A stretch of DNA of 64,000 nt from Pseudomonas sp. MRSN 12121. Its GTDB lineage: Bacteria; Pseudomonadota; Gammaproteobacteria; Pseudomonadales; Pseudomonadaceae. Shown here piece by piece: positions 45,472 to 53,752 of the stretch (position 1 is its first letter; the number at the start of each line of letters is the position of its first letter). Position numbers and translations under genes: made by a program. The stretch is from the NCBI RefSeq assembly GCF_000931465.1, contig NZ_CP010892.1, forward strand, positions 4,425,388-4,489,387. The letters are read 5' to 3'. A model generated the notes under the pieces. The model was not told the DNA's origin. It did not search any database and saw nothing but the letters and a program-made list of their open reading frames with translations.

Positions 45472-47169
45472 TCACTGACCCCAGGAGTCGCGCAGGGTCA
45501 CGGTACGGTTGAATACCGGTGCGCCCGGTTTCGAGTCCTTGAGATCCGCGCAGAAGTAGCCTTCGCGCTCGAACTGGAAACGGTCTTCCGGCTGTGCGTT
45601 GCCCAGCGAGGGTTCGGCACGACAACCCGTAAGGACCTGCAGGGAGTCAGGGTTGATGTTGTCGAGGAAACTGGCGCCGTCTTCGGCTTTCTCCGGGTTC
45701 GGCGAACGGAACAGGCGATCGTACAGGCGCACCTCGCACTCGACGCTGGCAGCGGCCGGCACCCAGTGGATCACGCCCTTGACCTTGCGCCCTTCCGGGT
45801 TCTTGCCCAGGGTGTCCGGATCGTAGGAGCAACGCAGTTCGACGATGTTGCCATCGGCGTCCTTGATCGCCTCGTCGGCGCGGATCACGTAGCTGCCCCG
45901 CAGGCGCACTTCGCCGGCCGGTTCCAGGCGCTTGTAGCCCTTGGGCGGCTCTTCCATGAAATCGTCGCGGTCGATGTAGATCTCACGGGCGAACGGCAGG
46001 ACCCGCACGCCCATGTCTTCTTTCGGATGGCGCGGCAGCTCGAGGTTCTCGACCTGGCCTTCCGGATAGTTGGTGATCACCACCTTCAGCGGACGCAGCA
46101 CGCACATGGCGCGCGGGGCGCTCTGGTCGAGGTCGTCGCGGATGCTGAATTCCAGCATGCCGAAGTCCACCACGCCGTCGGAACGGTTGGTGCCGATCAT
46201 TTCGCAGAAGTTGCGGATGGATTTCGGTGTGTAGCCGCGACGACGGAAGCCGGACAGGGTCGACATGCGCGGGTCGTCCCAGCCGTTGACGTGCTGCTCG
46301 TCCACAAGCTGCTTGAGCTTGCGCTTGCTGGTGATGGTGTAGTTCAGGTTCAGACGGCTGAACTCGTACTGGCGCGGCTTGCAGGGCACCGACAGGTTGT
46401 CCAGGAACCACTCGTACAGCGGACGGTGGCTTTCGAACTCCAGGGTGCAGATCGAGTGGGTAATGCCCTCGATGGCGTCCGACTGGCCGTGGGTGAAATC
46501 GTAGATCGGGTAGATGCACCACTTGTCGCCGGTCTGGTGGTGGTGGGCATGACGGATGCGATAGAGGATCGGGTCGCGCAGGTTCATGTTCGGCGAGGCC
46601 ATGTCGATCTTGGCGCGCAGCACACGTTCGCCGTCCTTGAACTCGCCGGCCTTCATGCGGGCGAACCAGTCCAGGTTCTCCTCCACGGAGCGATCGCGGA
46701 ACGGGCTGTTCTTACCCGGCTCGGTGAGGGTGCCGCGATATTCCCGGGCCTGCTCGGGAGTCAGGTCGTCGACATAGGCCTTGCCCGCCTTGATCAGTTC
46801 CACGGCCCAGTCGTGCAGCTGGTCGAAATACTGCGAGGCATAGCGCACTTCACCGGCCCATTCGAAGCCCAGCCACTTCACGTCGCGCTCGATGGCGTCG
46901 ATGTACTCCTGGTCTTCCTTGGCCGGGTTCGTGTCGTCGAAACGCAGGTGAGTGACGCCGCCGAACTCCTGGGCCAGGCCGAAGTTCACGCAGATCGACT
47001 TGGCGTGACCGATGTGCAGGTAACCGTTGGGCTCCGGTGGAAAGCGGGTCACGATCTGTGTGTGCTTACCCGAGTCCAGGTCCGCCTGGATGATCGGGCG
47101 CAGGAAGTTGACCGGCACGGCCGGTCCGGTCTTGGAATTCGAGGTAGGGTCGACAGTGGGCTTGCTCAT
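45472..47169 (-). CDS. glnS: Glutamine--tRNA ligase
   Basis: The 565-aa class I synthetase charges tRNA-Gln. The HIGH motif (PPEPNGYLHIGHAKS, HIGH at 52-55) is present, and the KMSKS-equivalent reads ITSKRKL near residue 275. The C-terminal anticodon-binding beta-barrels are complete. It is divergent from ppiB across 268 bases. Confidence 0.97.
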   Translation of the reverse strand: MSKPTVDPTSNSKTGPAVPVNFLRPIIQADLDSGKHTQIVTRFPPEPNGYLHIGHAKSICVNFGLAQEFGGVTHLRFDDTNPAKEDQEYIDAIERDVKWLGFEWAGEVRYASQYFDQLHDWAVELIKAGKAYVDDLTPEQAREYRGTLTEPGKNSPFRDRSVEENLDWFARMKAGEFKDGERVLRAKIDMASPNMNLRDPILYRIRHAHHHQTGDKWCIYPIYDFTHGQSDAIEGITHSICTLEFESHRPLYEWFLDNLSVPCKPRQYEFSRLNLNYTITSKRKLKQLVDEQHVNGWDDPRMSTLSGFRRRGYTPKSIRNFCEMIGTNRSDGVVDFGMLEFSIRDDLDQSAPRAMCVLRPLKVVITNYPEGQVENLELPRHPKEDMGVRVLPFAREIYIDRDDFMEEPPKGYKRLEPAGEVRLRGSYVIRADEAIKDADGNIVELRCSYDPDTLGKNPEGRKVKGVIHWVPAAASVECEVRLYDRLFRSPNPEKAEDGASFLDNINPDSLQVLTGCRAEPSLGNAQPEDRFQFEREGYFCADLKDSKPGAPVFNRTVTLRDSWGQ

Positions 47170-47437
47170 AGGATCCTTGAACGTACAAGTGCGCGGCCGG
47201 TGCGGCCTGATAAATCAAAACGGACATCATAGCCGATGCAGTCAAGCCCCTGACAGAGCAGGCTTTAAATCTGCCGCGATTAATCCGTCGCAAATGAAAA
47301 AACAGCCTCGAATTTCACGCCCGGCACGCTAAACTGCGCACCTTGGCGGATTTTTGCCAGAGCGGCTCCGCGGCGGCATGCCGGCCCGGAACCCGGGAAT
47401 TCCTTGAAAACGCTCCTCCCTATAAAGAGTACCGATC

Positions 47438-47941
47438 ATGACCCAAGTCAAACTGACCACCAACTTCGGCGACATCGTGCTGGAACTGAACGCCGAGAAA
47501 GCCCCGGTTACCGTGGCCAACTTCGTCGAATACGTTAAGGCCGGTCATTACGAAAACACCGTATTCCACCGCGTCATCGGTAACTTCATGATCCAGGGCG
47601 GCGGTTTCGAGCCAGGCATGAAAGAGAAGAAAGACAAGCGTCCAAGCATCCAGAACGAAGCCGACAACGGTCTTTCCAACGACAAGTACACCATCGCCAT
47701 GGCCCGCACCATGGAGCCGCATTCGGCCTCCGCGCAGTTCTTCATCAACGTCACCGACAACAGCTTTCTCAACCACAGCGGCAAGACCGTCCAGGGCTGG
47801 GGCTACGCGGTATTCGGCAAAGTGATCGCCGGCACCGAAGTGGTCGACAAGATCAAAGGCGTGGCCACCACCATGAAGGCCGGCCACCAGGACGTACCGG
47901 CAGACGACGTGATCATCGAGAAAGCCGAGATCATTGAGTGA
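47438..47941 (+). CDS. ppiB: Peptidyl-prolyl cis-trans isomerase B (cyclophilin)
   Basis: The 167-aa cytoplasmic cyclophilin has no signal peptide. Catalytic-site blocks FHRVIGNFMIQGGGF and ARTMEPHSASAQFFINV are present. The stop overlaps the lpxH start by one frame step (GTGA), so translation is coupled. The ppiB-lpxH pair is common in gamma-proteobacteria. Confidence 0.96.
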   Translation: MTQVKLTTNFGDIVLELNAEKAPVTVANFVEYVKAGHYENTVFHRVIGNFMIQGGGFEPGMKEKKDKRPSIQNEADNGLSNDKYTIAMARTMEPHSASAQFFINVTDNSFLNHSGKTVQGWGYAVFGKVIAGTEVVDKIKGVATTMKAGHQDVPADDVIIEKAEIIE

Positions 47942-48684
47942 TACTGCTGATTTCAGATCTGCATCTGGAAGAGGAGCGCCCGGACATTACCCGGGCGTTT
48001 CTGGATTTACTGGGCGGGCGTGCCCGCTCGGCGCAAGCGCTGTACATCCTGGGAGATTTCTTCGAGGTCTGGATCGGCGACGACGCCATGACCCCCTACC
48101 AGCTTTCCATTTGCCAGGCACTGCGCGAGCTCAGCGACAGCGGCACGCAGGTTTTCCTGATGCATGGCAATCGCGACTTCATGCTCGGCAAGGCCTTCTG
48201 CAAGGCTGCCGGCGCCACCCTGCTGGCGGACCCGAGCGTGGTCGACTTCTACGGCGAGCCGGTGCTGCTGATGCATGGCGACAGCCTGTGCACCCGCGAC
48301 GAAGCCTATATGCGCATGCGCCGTTACCTGCGCAACCCGGTTTCGCTGTGGATCCTCAGGCACCTGCCGCTGCGCACCCGGCACAAGCTGGCGCGCAAGC
48401 TGCGCAACGAAAGCCGCGCGCAGACCCGCATGAAAGCCAATGACATTGTCGACGTGACCCCGGAAGAAGTGCCGCGGATCATGCAGCAGTTCAAGGTGCG
48501 GACCCTGGTCCATGGCCACACGCATCGCCCCGCCATCCACAAGTTGCAGATTGGCGACCTGGCCGCCAAGCGCATTGTGCTGGGCGACTGGGATCGCCAG
48601 GGCTGGGCGCTGCAGGTGGATGAGCAAGGCATGCAACTGGGGGCCTTCGAACTGATGCCGCCGCTGGCACTGCCCCGTTCATGA
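47938..48684 (+). CDS. lpxH: UDP-2,3-diacylglucosamine diphosphatase (LpxH)
   Basis: This peripheral membrane metallophosphatase removes UMP from UDP-2,3-diacylglucosamine in lipid A synthesis. The 248-aa protein begins with GTG overlapping the ppiB stop. Metal-site motifs are complete: DLHL (Asp7, His9), GDFFEVWIGDD, HGNRDFML, and HGHTHRP. A REPIN follows the gene. Confidence 0.96.
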   Translation: MILLISDLHLEEERPDITRAFLDLLGGRARSAQALYILGDFFEVWIGDDAMTPYQLSICQALRELSDSGTQVFLMHGNRDFMLGKAFCKAAGATLLADPSVVDFYGEPVLLMHGDSLCTRDEAYMRMRRYLRNPVSLWILRHLPLRTRHKLARKLRNESRAQTRMKANDIVDVTPEEVPRIMQQFKVRTLVHGHTHRPAIHKLQIGDLAAKRIVLGDWDRQGWALQVDEQGMQLGAFELMPPLALPRS

Positions 48685-48704
48685 AAGCGAACGCTGCGCG
48701 TTCT

Positions 48705-48768
48705 ATCGCGAGCAAGCTCACTCCTACCAGGCCGCCTATCCTCCTGTAGGAGCGAGCTTGCTCGCGAT
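48705..48768. repeat. REPIN (two inverted REP elements)
   Basis: ATCGCGAGCAAGCTCACTCC... (48705-48729) and the inverted TGTAGGAGCGAGCTTGCTCG... (48745-48768) face each other with a 15-base gap. It lies between the converging lpxH and the efflux operon and may act as a transcript end. Confidence 0.9.
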
Positions 48769-48791
48769 CCCTCCTCAAGCCCCACGCACTA

Positions 48792-50321
48792 TCAATGCCC
48801 CGCCGACGCCGGCCCCGCCTTGGCGGTGAACGGCGGCTTGGCCAGCCACACCAGCAGGATCAGCCCCATGAAGCTCCAGCCCAGCAGTGTGAAGTAGTCC
48901 ACCGTGGACATCATGTACGCCTGGCCGGTCAGTACCTGGTCCAGCTGCGCGTAGGCCTGGCTGCCGGCACCGCCGAGGGCGCCCAGGGCGTCGCGGGTGG
49001 CCGGCTCGAAGCTGCTGATGTGTTCGCTCATGTAGGCGTGATGTTCGTTCGCCCGGCGGATCCAGATCCAGGTGGTCAGCGAGGCGGCGAAGCTGCCGCC
49101 CAGGGTCCGCAGGAAGGTCGCGAGGCCCGCGCCGTCGGCGATCTGGTGCGGCGGCAGGTCCGACATCAGGATGCTCAGGGTCGGCATGAAGAACAGCGCC
49201 ACGCCAATCCCCATGAACAGCTGCACCAGGGCGATGTGCTGGAAATCCACCTCGTTGGTAAAGCCGGCGCGCATGAAGCAGCTCAGGCCGATGGCCAGGA
49301 AGGCCAGCCCGGCCAGCAGCCGCAGGTCGAACTTGTGCGCGTACTTGCCGACGAAAGGCGACATCAGCACCGGCAGGATGCCGATCGGCGCCACCGCCAG
49401 GCCGGCCCAGGTCGCGGTATAGCCCATCTGGGTCTGCAACCACTGCGGCAAGATCAGGTTGATGCCGAAGAACCCGGCATAACCGCCCACCAACACGATG
49501 GTGCCGATGCGGAAGTTGCGATGGGCGAACAGCCGCAGGTTGACGACCGGATGGCGGTCGGTCATTTCCCAGATCACGAACACCGCCAGGGCGATCACCG
49601 AGATCAGCGTGCCGATGACGATGAAGTTGGACTCGAACCAGTCCAGGTCGTTGCCCTTGTCGAGCACGATCTGCAGGGCGCCGACGCCGACGATCAGGCT
49701 CAGCAGGCCGATGTAGTCCATCGGCTGGCGGCTGGTCACCACCGGCCGCGCCTTGAGCTGCTGCCTGACCACCCAGGCGGCGAACAGGCCGATCGGTACG
49801 TTGATGAAGAAGATCCACGGCCAGCTGTAGCTGTCCGTGATCCAGCCGCCGAGGATCGGCCCGGCAATCGGCGCCACCACCGTGACCATCGCCAGCAGCG
49901 CCAGGGCCATGCCGCGCTTCGCCGGCGGATAGACGGCAATCAGCAGGGTCTGGGTCATCGGGTACAACGGCCCGGCCACCACCCCCTGCAACACGCGAAA
50001 GCCCACCAGTTCGGGCATGGAAGTGGAAATCCCGCAGAGGAACGAGGCCAGCACGAACAGCAGCGTGGCCCAGATAAACAGCTTCACTTCGCCGAAGCGC
50101 CGGCTCAGCCAGCCGGTCAGCGGCAAGGCGATGGCGTTGCTCACGGCAAACGAGGTGATGACCCAGGTGCCCTGTTCCGAACTCACCCCGAGGTTGCCGG
50201 AAATGGTCGGCAAGGCCACGTTGGCGATGGTGGTATCGAGCACCTGCATGAAGGTCGCCAGCGACAGGCCGATGGTGCTGAGCAACAGGCTGGGCGGCGT
50301 GAAAGAGGCGTTATTGCTCAT
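48792..50321 (-). CDS. DHA2-family (EmrB/QacA-type) multidrug MFS transporter
   Basis: The 509-aa inner-membrane proton antiporter has about 14 predicted helices. Family motifs are visible: LDTTIANVALPTISGNLG in helix 1, the motif A-like LSRRFGEVKLF loop, and motif C-like GPILGGWITD in helix 5. It is the last gene of the marR-outer membrane factor-EmrA-EmrB operon and is expected to export drugs or fatty acid-like compounds through the partner proteins. Substrate is unknown. Confidence 0.93.
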   Translation of the reverse strand: MSNNASFTPPSLLLSTIGLSLATFMQVLDTTIANVALPTISGNLGVSSEQGTWVITSFAVSNAIALPLTGWLSRRFGEVKLFIWATLLFVLASFLCGISTSMPELVGFRVLQGVVAGPLYPMTQTLLIAVYPPAKRGMALALLAMVTVVAPIAGPILGGWITDSYSWPWIFFINVPIGLFAAWVVRQQLKARPVVTSRQPMDYIGLLSLIVGVGALQIVLDKGNDLDWFESNFIVIGTLISVIALAVFVIWEMTDRHPVVNLRLFAHRNFRIGTIVLVGGYAGFFGINLILPQWLQTQMGYTATWAGLAVAPIGILPVLMSPFVGKYAHKFDLRLLAGLAFLAIGLSCFMRAGFTNEVDFQHIALVQLFMGIGVALFFMPTLSILMSDLPPHQIADGAGLATFLRTLGGSFAASLTTWIWIRRANEHHAYMSEHISSFEPATRDALGALGGAGSQAYAQLDQVLTGQAYMMSTVDYFTLLGWSFMGLILLVWLAKPPFTAKAGPASAGH

Positions 50322-50347
50322 CGCGAATCCTATGAAGCGAGGCAGGC

Positions 50348-50371
50348 GCCGGGGCCGCTAGCGGCCCCGGC
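50348..50371. other. Perfect 24-bp palindrome between the EmrA- and EmrB-like genes
   Basis: The sequence is self-complementary over 24 bases (half-site GCCGGGGCCGCT), giving a very stable mRNA hairpin with a CTAG tip. It lies in the 65-base gap between the two genes, with no T run. It may slow RNA decay or tune the EmrA to EmrB ratio. Confidence 0.6.
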
Positions 50372-50386
50372 AGGGGGATCGGCGAA

Positions 50387-51589
50387 TCAGCGCTGCGCGG
50401 TCTTGCCGGTGACGGCGCTGTTGTCGTGGATCAGCCGGCTGATCAGGGCGTCGGCCTCGCCCAACTGGCGCTCGTAGACGTTGGTGCTGAACGAGGCCTG
50501 CTGGGGCGGTTGCTGGGCCAGCACCGGACCGCTCTGGTCGCGCAGATTGACGTTGACCACGGTCGACAGGCCGACCCGCAGCGGGTGCTTGGCCAGCTCT
50601 TCGGCGTTGACGTGGATGCGCACCGGCACCCGCTGCACGATCTTGATCCAGTTGCCGGTGGCGTTCTGCGCCGGCAGCAGGGCGAAGGCGCTGCCGGTCC
50701 CGGCCCCCAGGCTGTCGACGGTGCCGCTGTACTTGACGTCGCTGCCGTAGATGTCGGCCTCGATGTCCACCGGCTGGCCGATGCGCATGTCGCGCAGCTG
50801 GGTTTCCTTGAAATTGGCATCGATCCACAACTGGTCCAGGGGAATCACCGCCATCAACGCAGTGCCCGGCTGTACCCGCTGGCCCAGCTGCACGGTGCGC
50901 TTGGCGACATAGCCGGTCACCGGGGCGATCAGGGTGCTGCGGGCGTTGGTCAGGTAGGCCTGGCGCAGTTGCGCGGCGGCGGCCTGCACGTCCGGATGGC
51001 TGGACACCACGGTGTCGTCCACCAGCGCGTTGGTGGTGTTGAGCTGCTGCTGGGCATTGGCCAGGGCGTTCTGCGCCGAGGTCAGGTCGTCGCGCGCATG
51101 GGACAGTTCTTCCTGGGAGATCGCCCCGCTGCTGGCGAGGGTCTTGCGCCGGCTGAAGTTGTCCTGGGCTTTCTGTACCTCGGCCTTCTGCGCCGCCACC
51201 TGGGCGCGCATGCCGTCGACATTGCTATACAGCCCGCGCACCTGGCGCACGGTCCGGGCCAGGTTGGCCTCGGCGCTTTGCAGGCCGACCTCGGCATCGT
51301 TGGGGTCGAAGTTGATCAGCACCTGGCCTTCGTGGACCAGGTCGCCATCGTCGGCGCCGATGCTCACCACCGTGCCGGTCACCAGCGGCGTGATCTCCAC
51401 CACGTTGCCGTTCACATAGGCATCGTCGGTGCTTTCGTTCCAGCGGCCATACAGCTGGTACCAGGCAAAGACGCCCAGCCCGCCCAGCACGACCAGCGCC
51501 GCCAGGCCCAGCAGCATGACCTTGCGCTTGCGCGGATTGGCGGTGTCCGGGGTGTTTTCAGGTGCGTTGTTGGTTTCGGCAGTGGCCAT
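50387..51589 (-). CDS. HlyD/EmrA-family membrane-fusion protein
   Basis: The 400-aa periplasmic adaptor has one N-terminal transmembrane helix (about 25-45: MLLGLAALVVLGGLGVFAWY), a biotinyl-lipoyl-like segment, a long alpha-hairpin (about 115-205) and a C-terminal beta-barrel. It connects the MFS pump to the outer-membrane factor. It starts 15 bases after that gene. Confidence 0.93.
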   Translation of the reverse strand: MATAETNNAPENTPDTANPRKRKVMLLGLAALVVLGGLGVFAWYQLYGRWNESTDDAYVNGNVVEITPLVTGTVVSIGADDGDLVHEGQVLINFDPNDAEVGLQSAEANLARTVRQVRGLYSNVDGMRAQVAAQKAEVQKAQDNFSRRKTLASSGAISQEELSHARDDLTSAQNALANAQQQLNTTNALVDDTVVSSHPDVQAAAAQLRQAYLTNARSTLIAPVTGYVAKRTVQLGQRVQPGTALMAVIPLDQLWIDANFKETQLRDMRIGQPVDIEADIYGSDVKYSGTVDSLGAGTGSAFALLPAQNATGNWIKIVQRVPVRIHVNAEELAKHPLRVGLSTVVNVNLRDQSGPVLAQQPPQQASFSTNVYERQLGEADALISRLIHDNSAVTGKTAQR

Positions 51590-51604
51590 GATGAGTACCT
51601 TGGA

Positions 51605-53074
51605 TTATTGATTGCGCGAGGCTGGGGTCGGAGTGGCCGCGGCCAGGTTGTCGACCTGGAAACCACCGCCCAGGGCTTGCATGAGTTGGATCGACAGGTC
51701 GATCTGCTCGGCATTCAGGGTCGCCAGCTGACGCTGGGCCTGCAGCAGCTGTTGCTCGATGCTGAGCACGTCCAGGTAGTTGCCGATACCCGAACCGTAG
51801 CGCTGCACCACGGTGTCGTAGGAGTCCTGGGCAATGTCGGTGGCGTGTTGCTGGGCGGCGATCTGCCGACCGATGTCACGCAGCTGGGACAGGGTGTCGC
51901 TGACATCCCCCAGGGCATTCACCAGGCTCTTGTTGTATTGCGCCACGGCCAGGTCGTAGTCGGCGTCGCGGGCGTCCAGGTCGGCGCGCAGGCGGCCGCC
52001 GTCGAAGATCGGCAGCGACACGGTCGGGGCGATATTGAAGAAGCGGCTGGCCGAACCGAACATCGCATCCCCCAGCAAGGCCTGGGTGCCGGCAACGGCG
52101 CCCAGGTTGAGGTTGGGATAGAAATTGGTCTTGCCGGCATCGATGCTCTTGCTCGCTGCCTCGACCCGCCAGCGCGCCGCCACCAGGTCGGGACGGCGGC
52201 CGAGCAGTTCCGCCGGCAACACCGACGGCAGCGCCACGGCACTGGCTTGCAGGACTCTCGGCCGGGCGATTTCGTTGCCGCGGTCGGGACCCTTGCCGAG
52301 CAATACCGCCAGGGCGATCTTGGCGCTTTGCAGCCGTTTCTCGGCATCGATCAACGACGCTTCGGAGCTGGCTTCCAGGCTTTCGGTCTGCTGGTACTGG
52401 TACTGGCTGTCGATGCCCGAGCTCAGGCGCTTCTGGCTCAGTTCGAGCATCTGCCGGGTGCGCTTGAGGTCTTCGGCGGCCAGGTCATGGACGATATGCG
52501 CCTGGCCCAGGTCGCTGTAGGCCCGGGCCACATCGGCGGCCAGGGTCAGCTGGGCGGCCTGGCGATCGATCTCGGCGGCGCGGGCCTGGCCCAGCGCAGC
52601 TTCCCAGGTATCACGCTGGCCACCCCAGAGGTCGAAGGTGTAATTGAAGTTCATGCTCAGGCTGCGCAAGGTGCTGTAGGCCCCGCCCTGCCCACGCGGG
52701 TCCTGGTCACGGGCCAGGCGCGAGCGGCTGACGCTGCCGCTGGCATCCAGGGTCGGCATGCGCGCCGCGTCGGCGGCATAGGCCGCGGCGCTGGCCTGAT
52801 GGGCCCGGGCGCTGGCGATCTGCATGTCCGGGCTGTCGTGCAGCGCTTCGCGGATCAGGCCGTCGAGTTGCGGGTCGCCGAGGCTTGTCCACCAGTCGCT
52901 CTTCGGCCAGGCCGCCGGCGACAGGGTCACGCCATTCAGGGATTGTCCGACCTTGAGGGATTTGGCATCGAGGCTCACCCCTTCGGTCTTCAGGCCGCTG
53001 TAATTGGCACAACCGGCCAGGCTCATGGCCAGCAGCACCAGGCTCAAACGGGTACGCAAGGTTTTACTGCTCAT
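51605..53074 (-). CDS. Outer-membrane efflux factor, NodT/OprM-type lipoprotein
   Basis: The 489-aa TolC-like protein has a lipoprotein signal (LLAMSLAGC, lipid-modified Cys22) and two outer-membrane efflux repeats. It forms the exit duct of the tripartite pump. Its ATG follows the marR stop with no base between them (TAAATG), so the two genes are co-translated. Confidence 0.92.
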   Translation of the reverse strand: MSSKTLRTRLSLVLLAMSLAGCANYSGLKTEGVSLDAKSLKVGQSLNGVTLSPAAWPKSDWWTSLGDPQLDGLIREALHDSPDMQIASARAHQASAAAYAADAARMPTLDASGSVSRSRLARDQDPRGQGGAYSTLRSLSMNFNYTFDLWGGQRDTWEAALGQARAAEIDRQAAQLTLAADVARAYSDLGQAHIVHDLAAEDLKRTRQMLELSQKRLSSGIDSQYQYQQTESLEASSEASLIDAEKRLQSAKIALAVLLGKGPDRGNEIARPRVLQASAVALPSVLPAELLGRRPDLVAARWRVEAASKSIDAGKTNFYPNLNLGAVAGTQALLGDAMFGSASRFFNIAPTVSLPIFDGGRLRADLDARDADYDLAVAQYNKSLVNALGDVSDTLSQLRDIGRQIAAQQHATDIAQDSYDTVVQRYGSGIGNYLDVLSIEQQLLQAQRQLATLNAEQIDLSIQLMQALGGGFQVDNLAAATPTPASRNQ

Positions 53075-53548
53075 TTACTGGTCACCTACCCGCAGCACGG
53101 TGATCGGGTCACCGGCCGCCAGCAAAATTTTCTTGAGAATCCGTTCCAGGGTTTTCAGTTCTTCGGGGGTAATGGCGCCCGCCAGTTCGTTCATGGCGTC
53201 GGCGCCGATGTGCGGCAGGCAGTTGGCGAGCTTCTGGCCTTCTTCGGTGAGCACCAAGCGCACCTGGCGGCGGTCATGCTCGGAGCGCCGGCGAGCGAGG
53301 AAGTCCTTCTGCTCCAGGCGATCGAGCATGCGGGTCATCGAACCGCTGTCCAGGGACAGGTGGCGGCACAGCTCCGCCGGGGTATCGACGCCGAACTGGG
53401 CCATGATGATCAGCACCTTGAACTGCGCGGCGGTGATGCCGTGCGGCTCCATGTGGGTGTCGATAATCCGGTCCTTGAGCAGGGCCGCGCGGCCCAGCAG
53501 GAGCCCGAGGTGGCAATTGTGGAAATCGTCGGGGGAGAAGTGCTTCAT
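53075..53548 (-). CDS. MarR-family transcriptional regulator of the efflux operon
   Basis: The 157-aa winged-helix repressor of the MarR/EmrR type has the core TAAQFKVLIIMAQFGVDTPAELCRHLSLDSGSMTRMLDRLEQKDFLARRRSEHDRRQVRLVLTEEG arranged as helix-turn-helix then beta-wing (split by me as residues 39-103). It is the first gene of its own operon. Two palindromes upstream are the likely operators, so it probably represses itself and the pump until a ligand binds. Confidence 0.93.
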   Translation of the reverse strand: MKHFSPDDFHNCHLGLLLGRAALLKDRIIDTHMEPHGITAAQFKVLIIMAQFGVDTPAELCRHLSLDSGSMTRMLDRLEQKDFLARRRSEHDRRQVRLVLTEEGQKLANCLPHIGADAMNELAGAITPEELKTLERILKKILLAAGDPITVLRVGDQ

Positions 53549-53562
53549 CTGACCACCTGTTA

Positions 53563-53608
53563 GCTGCCTAGGCAGCGAAAGTATGTCGAGATGTTACTGC
53601 CTAGGCAG
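53563..53608. promoter_or_regulatory. Twin MarR operators
   Basis: Two perfect palindromes with the same core CTGCCTAGGCAG lie at 53563-53576 (extended to GCTGCCTAGGCAGC) and 53597-53608. Their centres are 33 bp apart, three helical turns, so two dimers would bind the same DNA face. The proximal site ends 15 bases upstream of the marR start. Confidence 0.85.
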
Positions 53609-53752
53609 CCAATATCCAAGCAATAATTAGCATGCTTACTATCAAGCTGATTAATGGGACGGGCCTGAAGCCGAACAACACAGGGGAATGCCCGCGGGGG
53701 GCCGCAAACCGGCGGGCCCGCCCCTGGCTACAGGGGCTGGGCCGGCGCCTGG

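Noticed and set aside
44248..47232. 994-codon plus-strand ORF over cysS and glnS
   Set aside because: It spans two well-supported synthetase genes on the other strand and has shadow-frame composition.
50426..53563. 1045-codon plus-strand ORF over the efflux operon
   Set aside because: It is a mirror frame of the real minus-strand genes with low-complexity composition and no domain.
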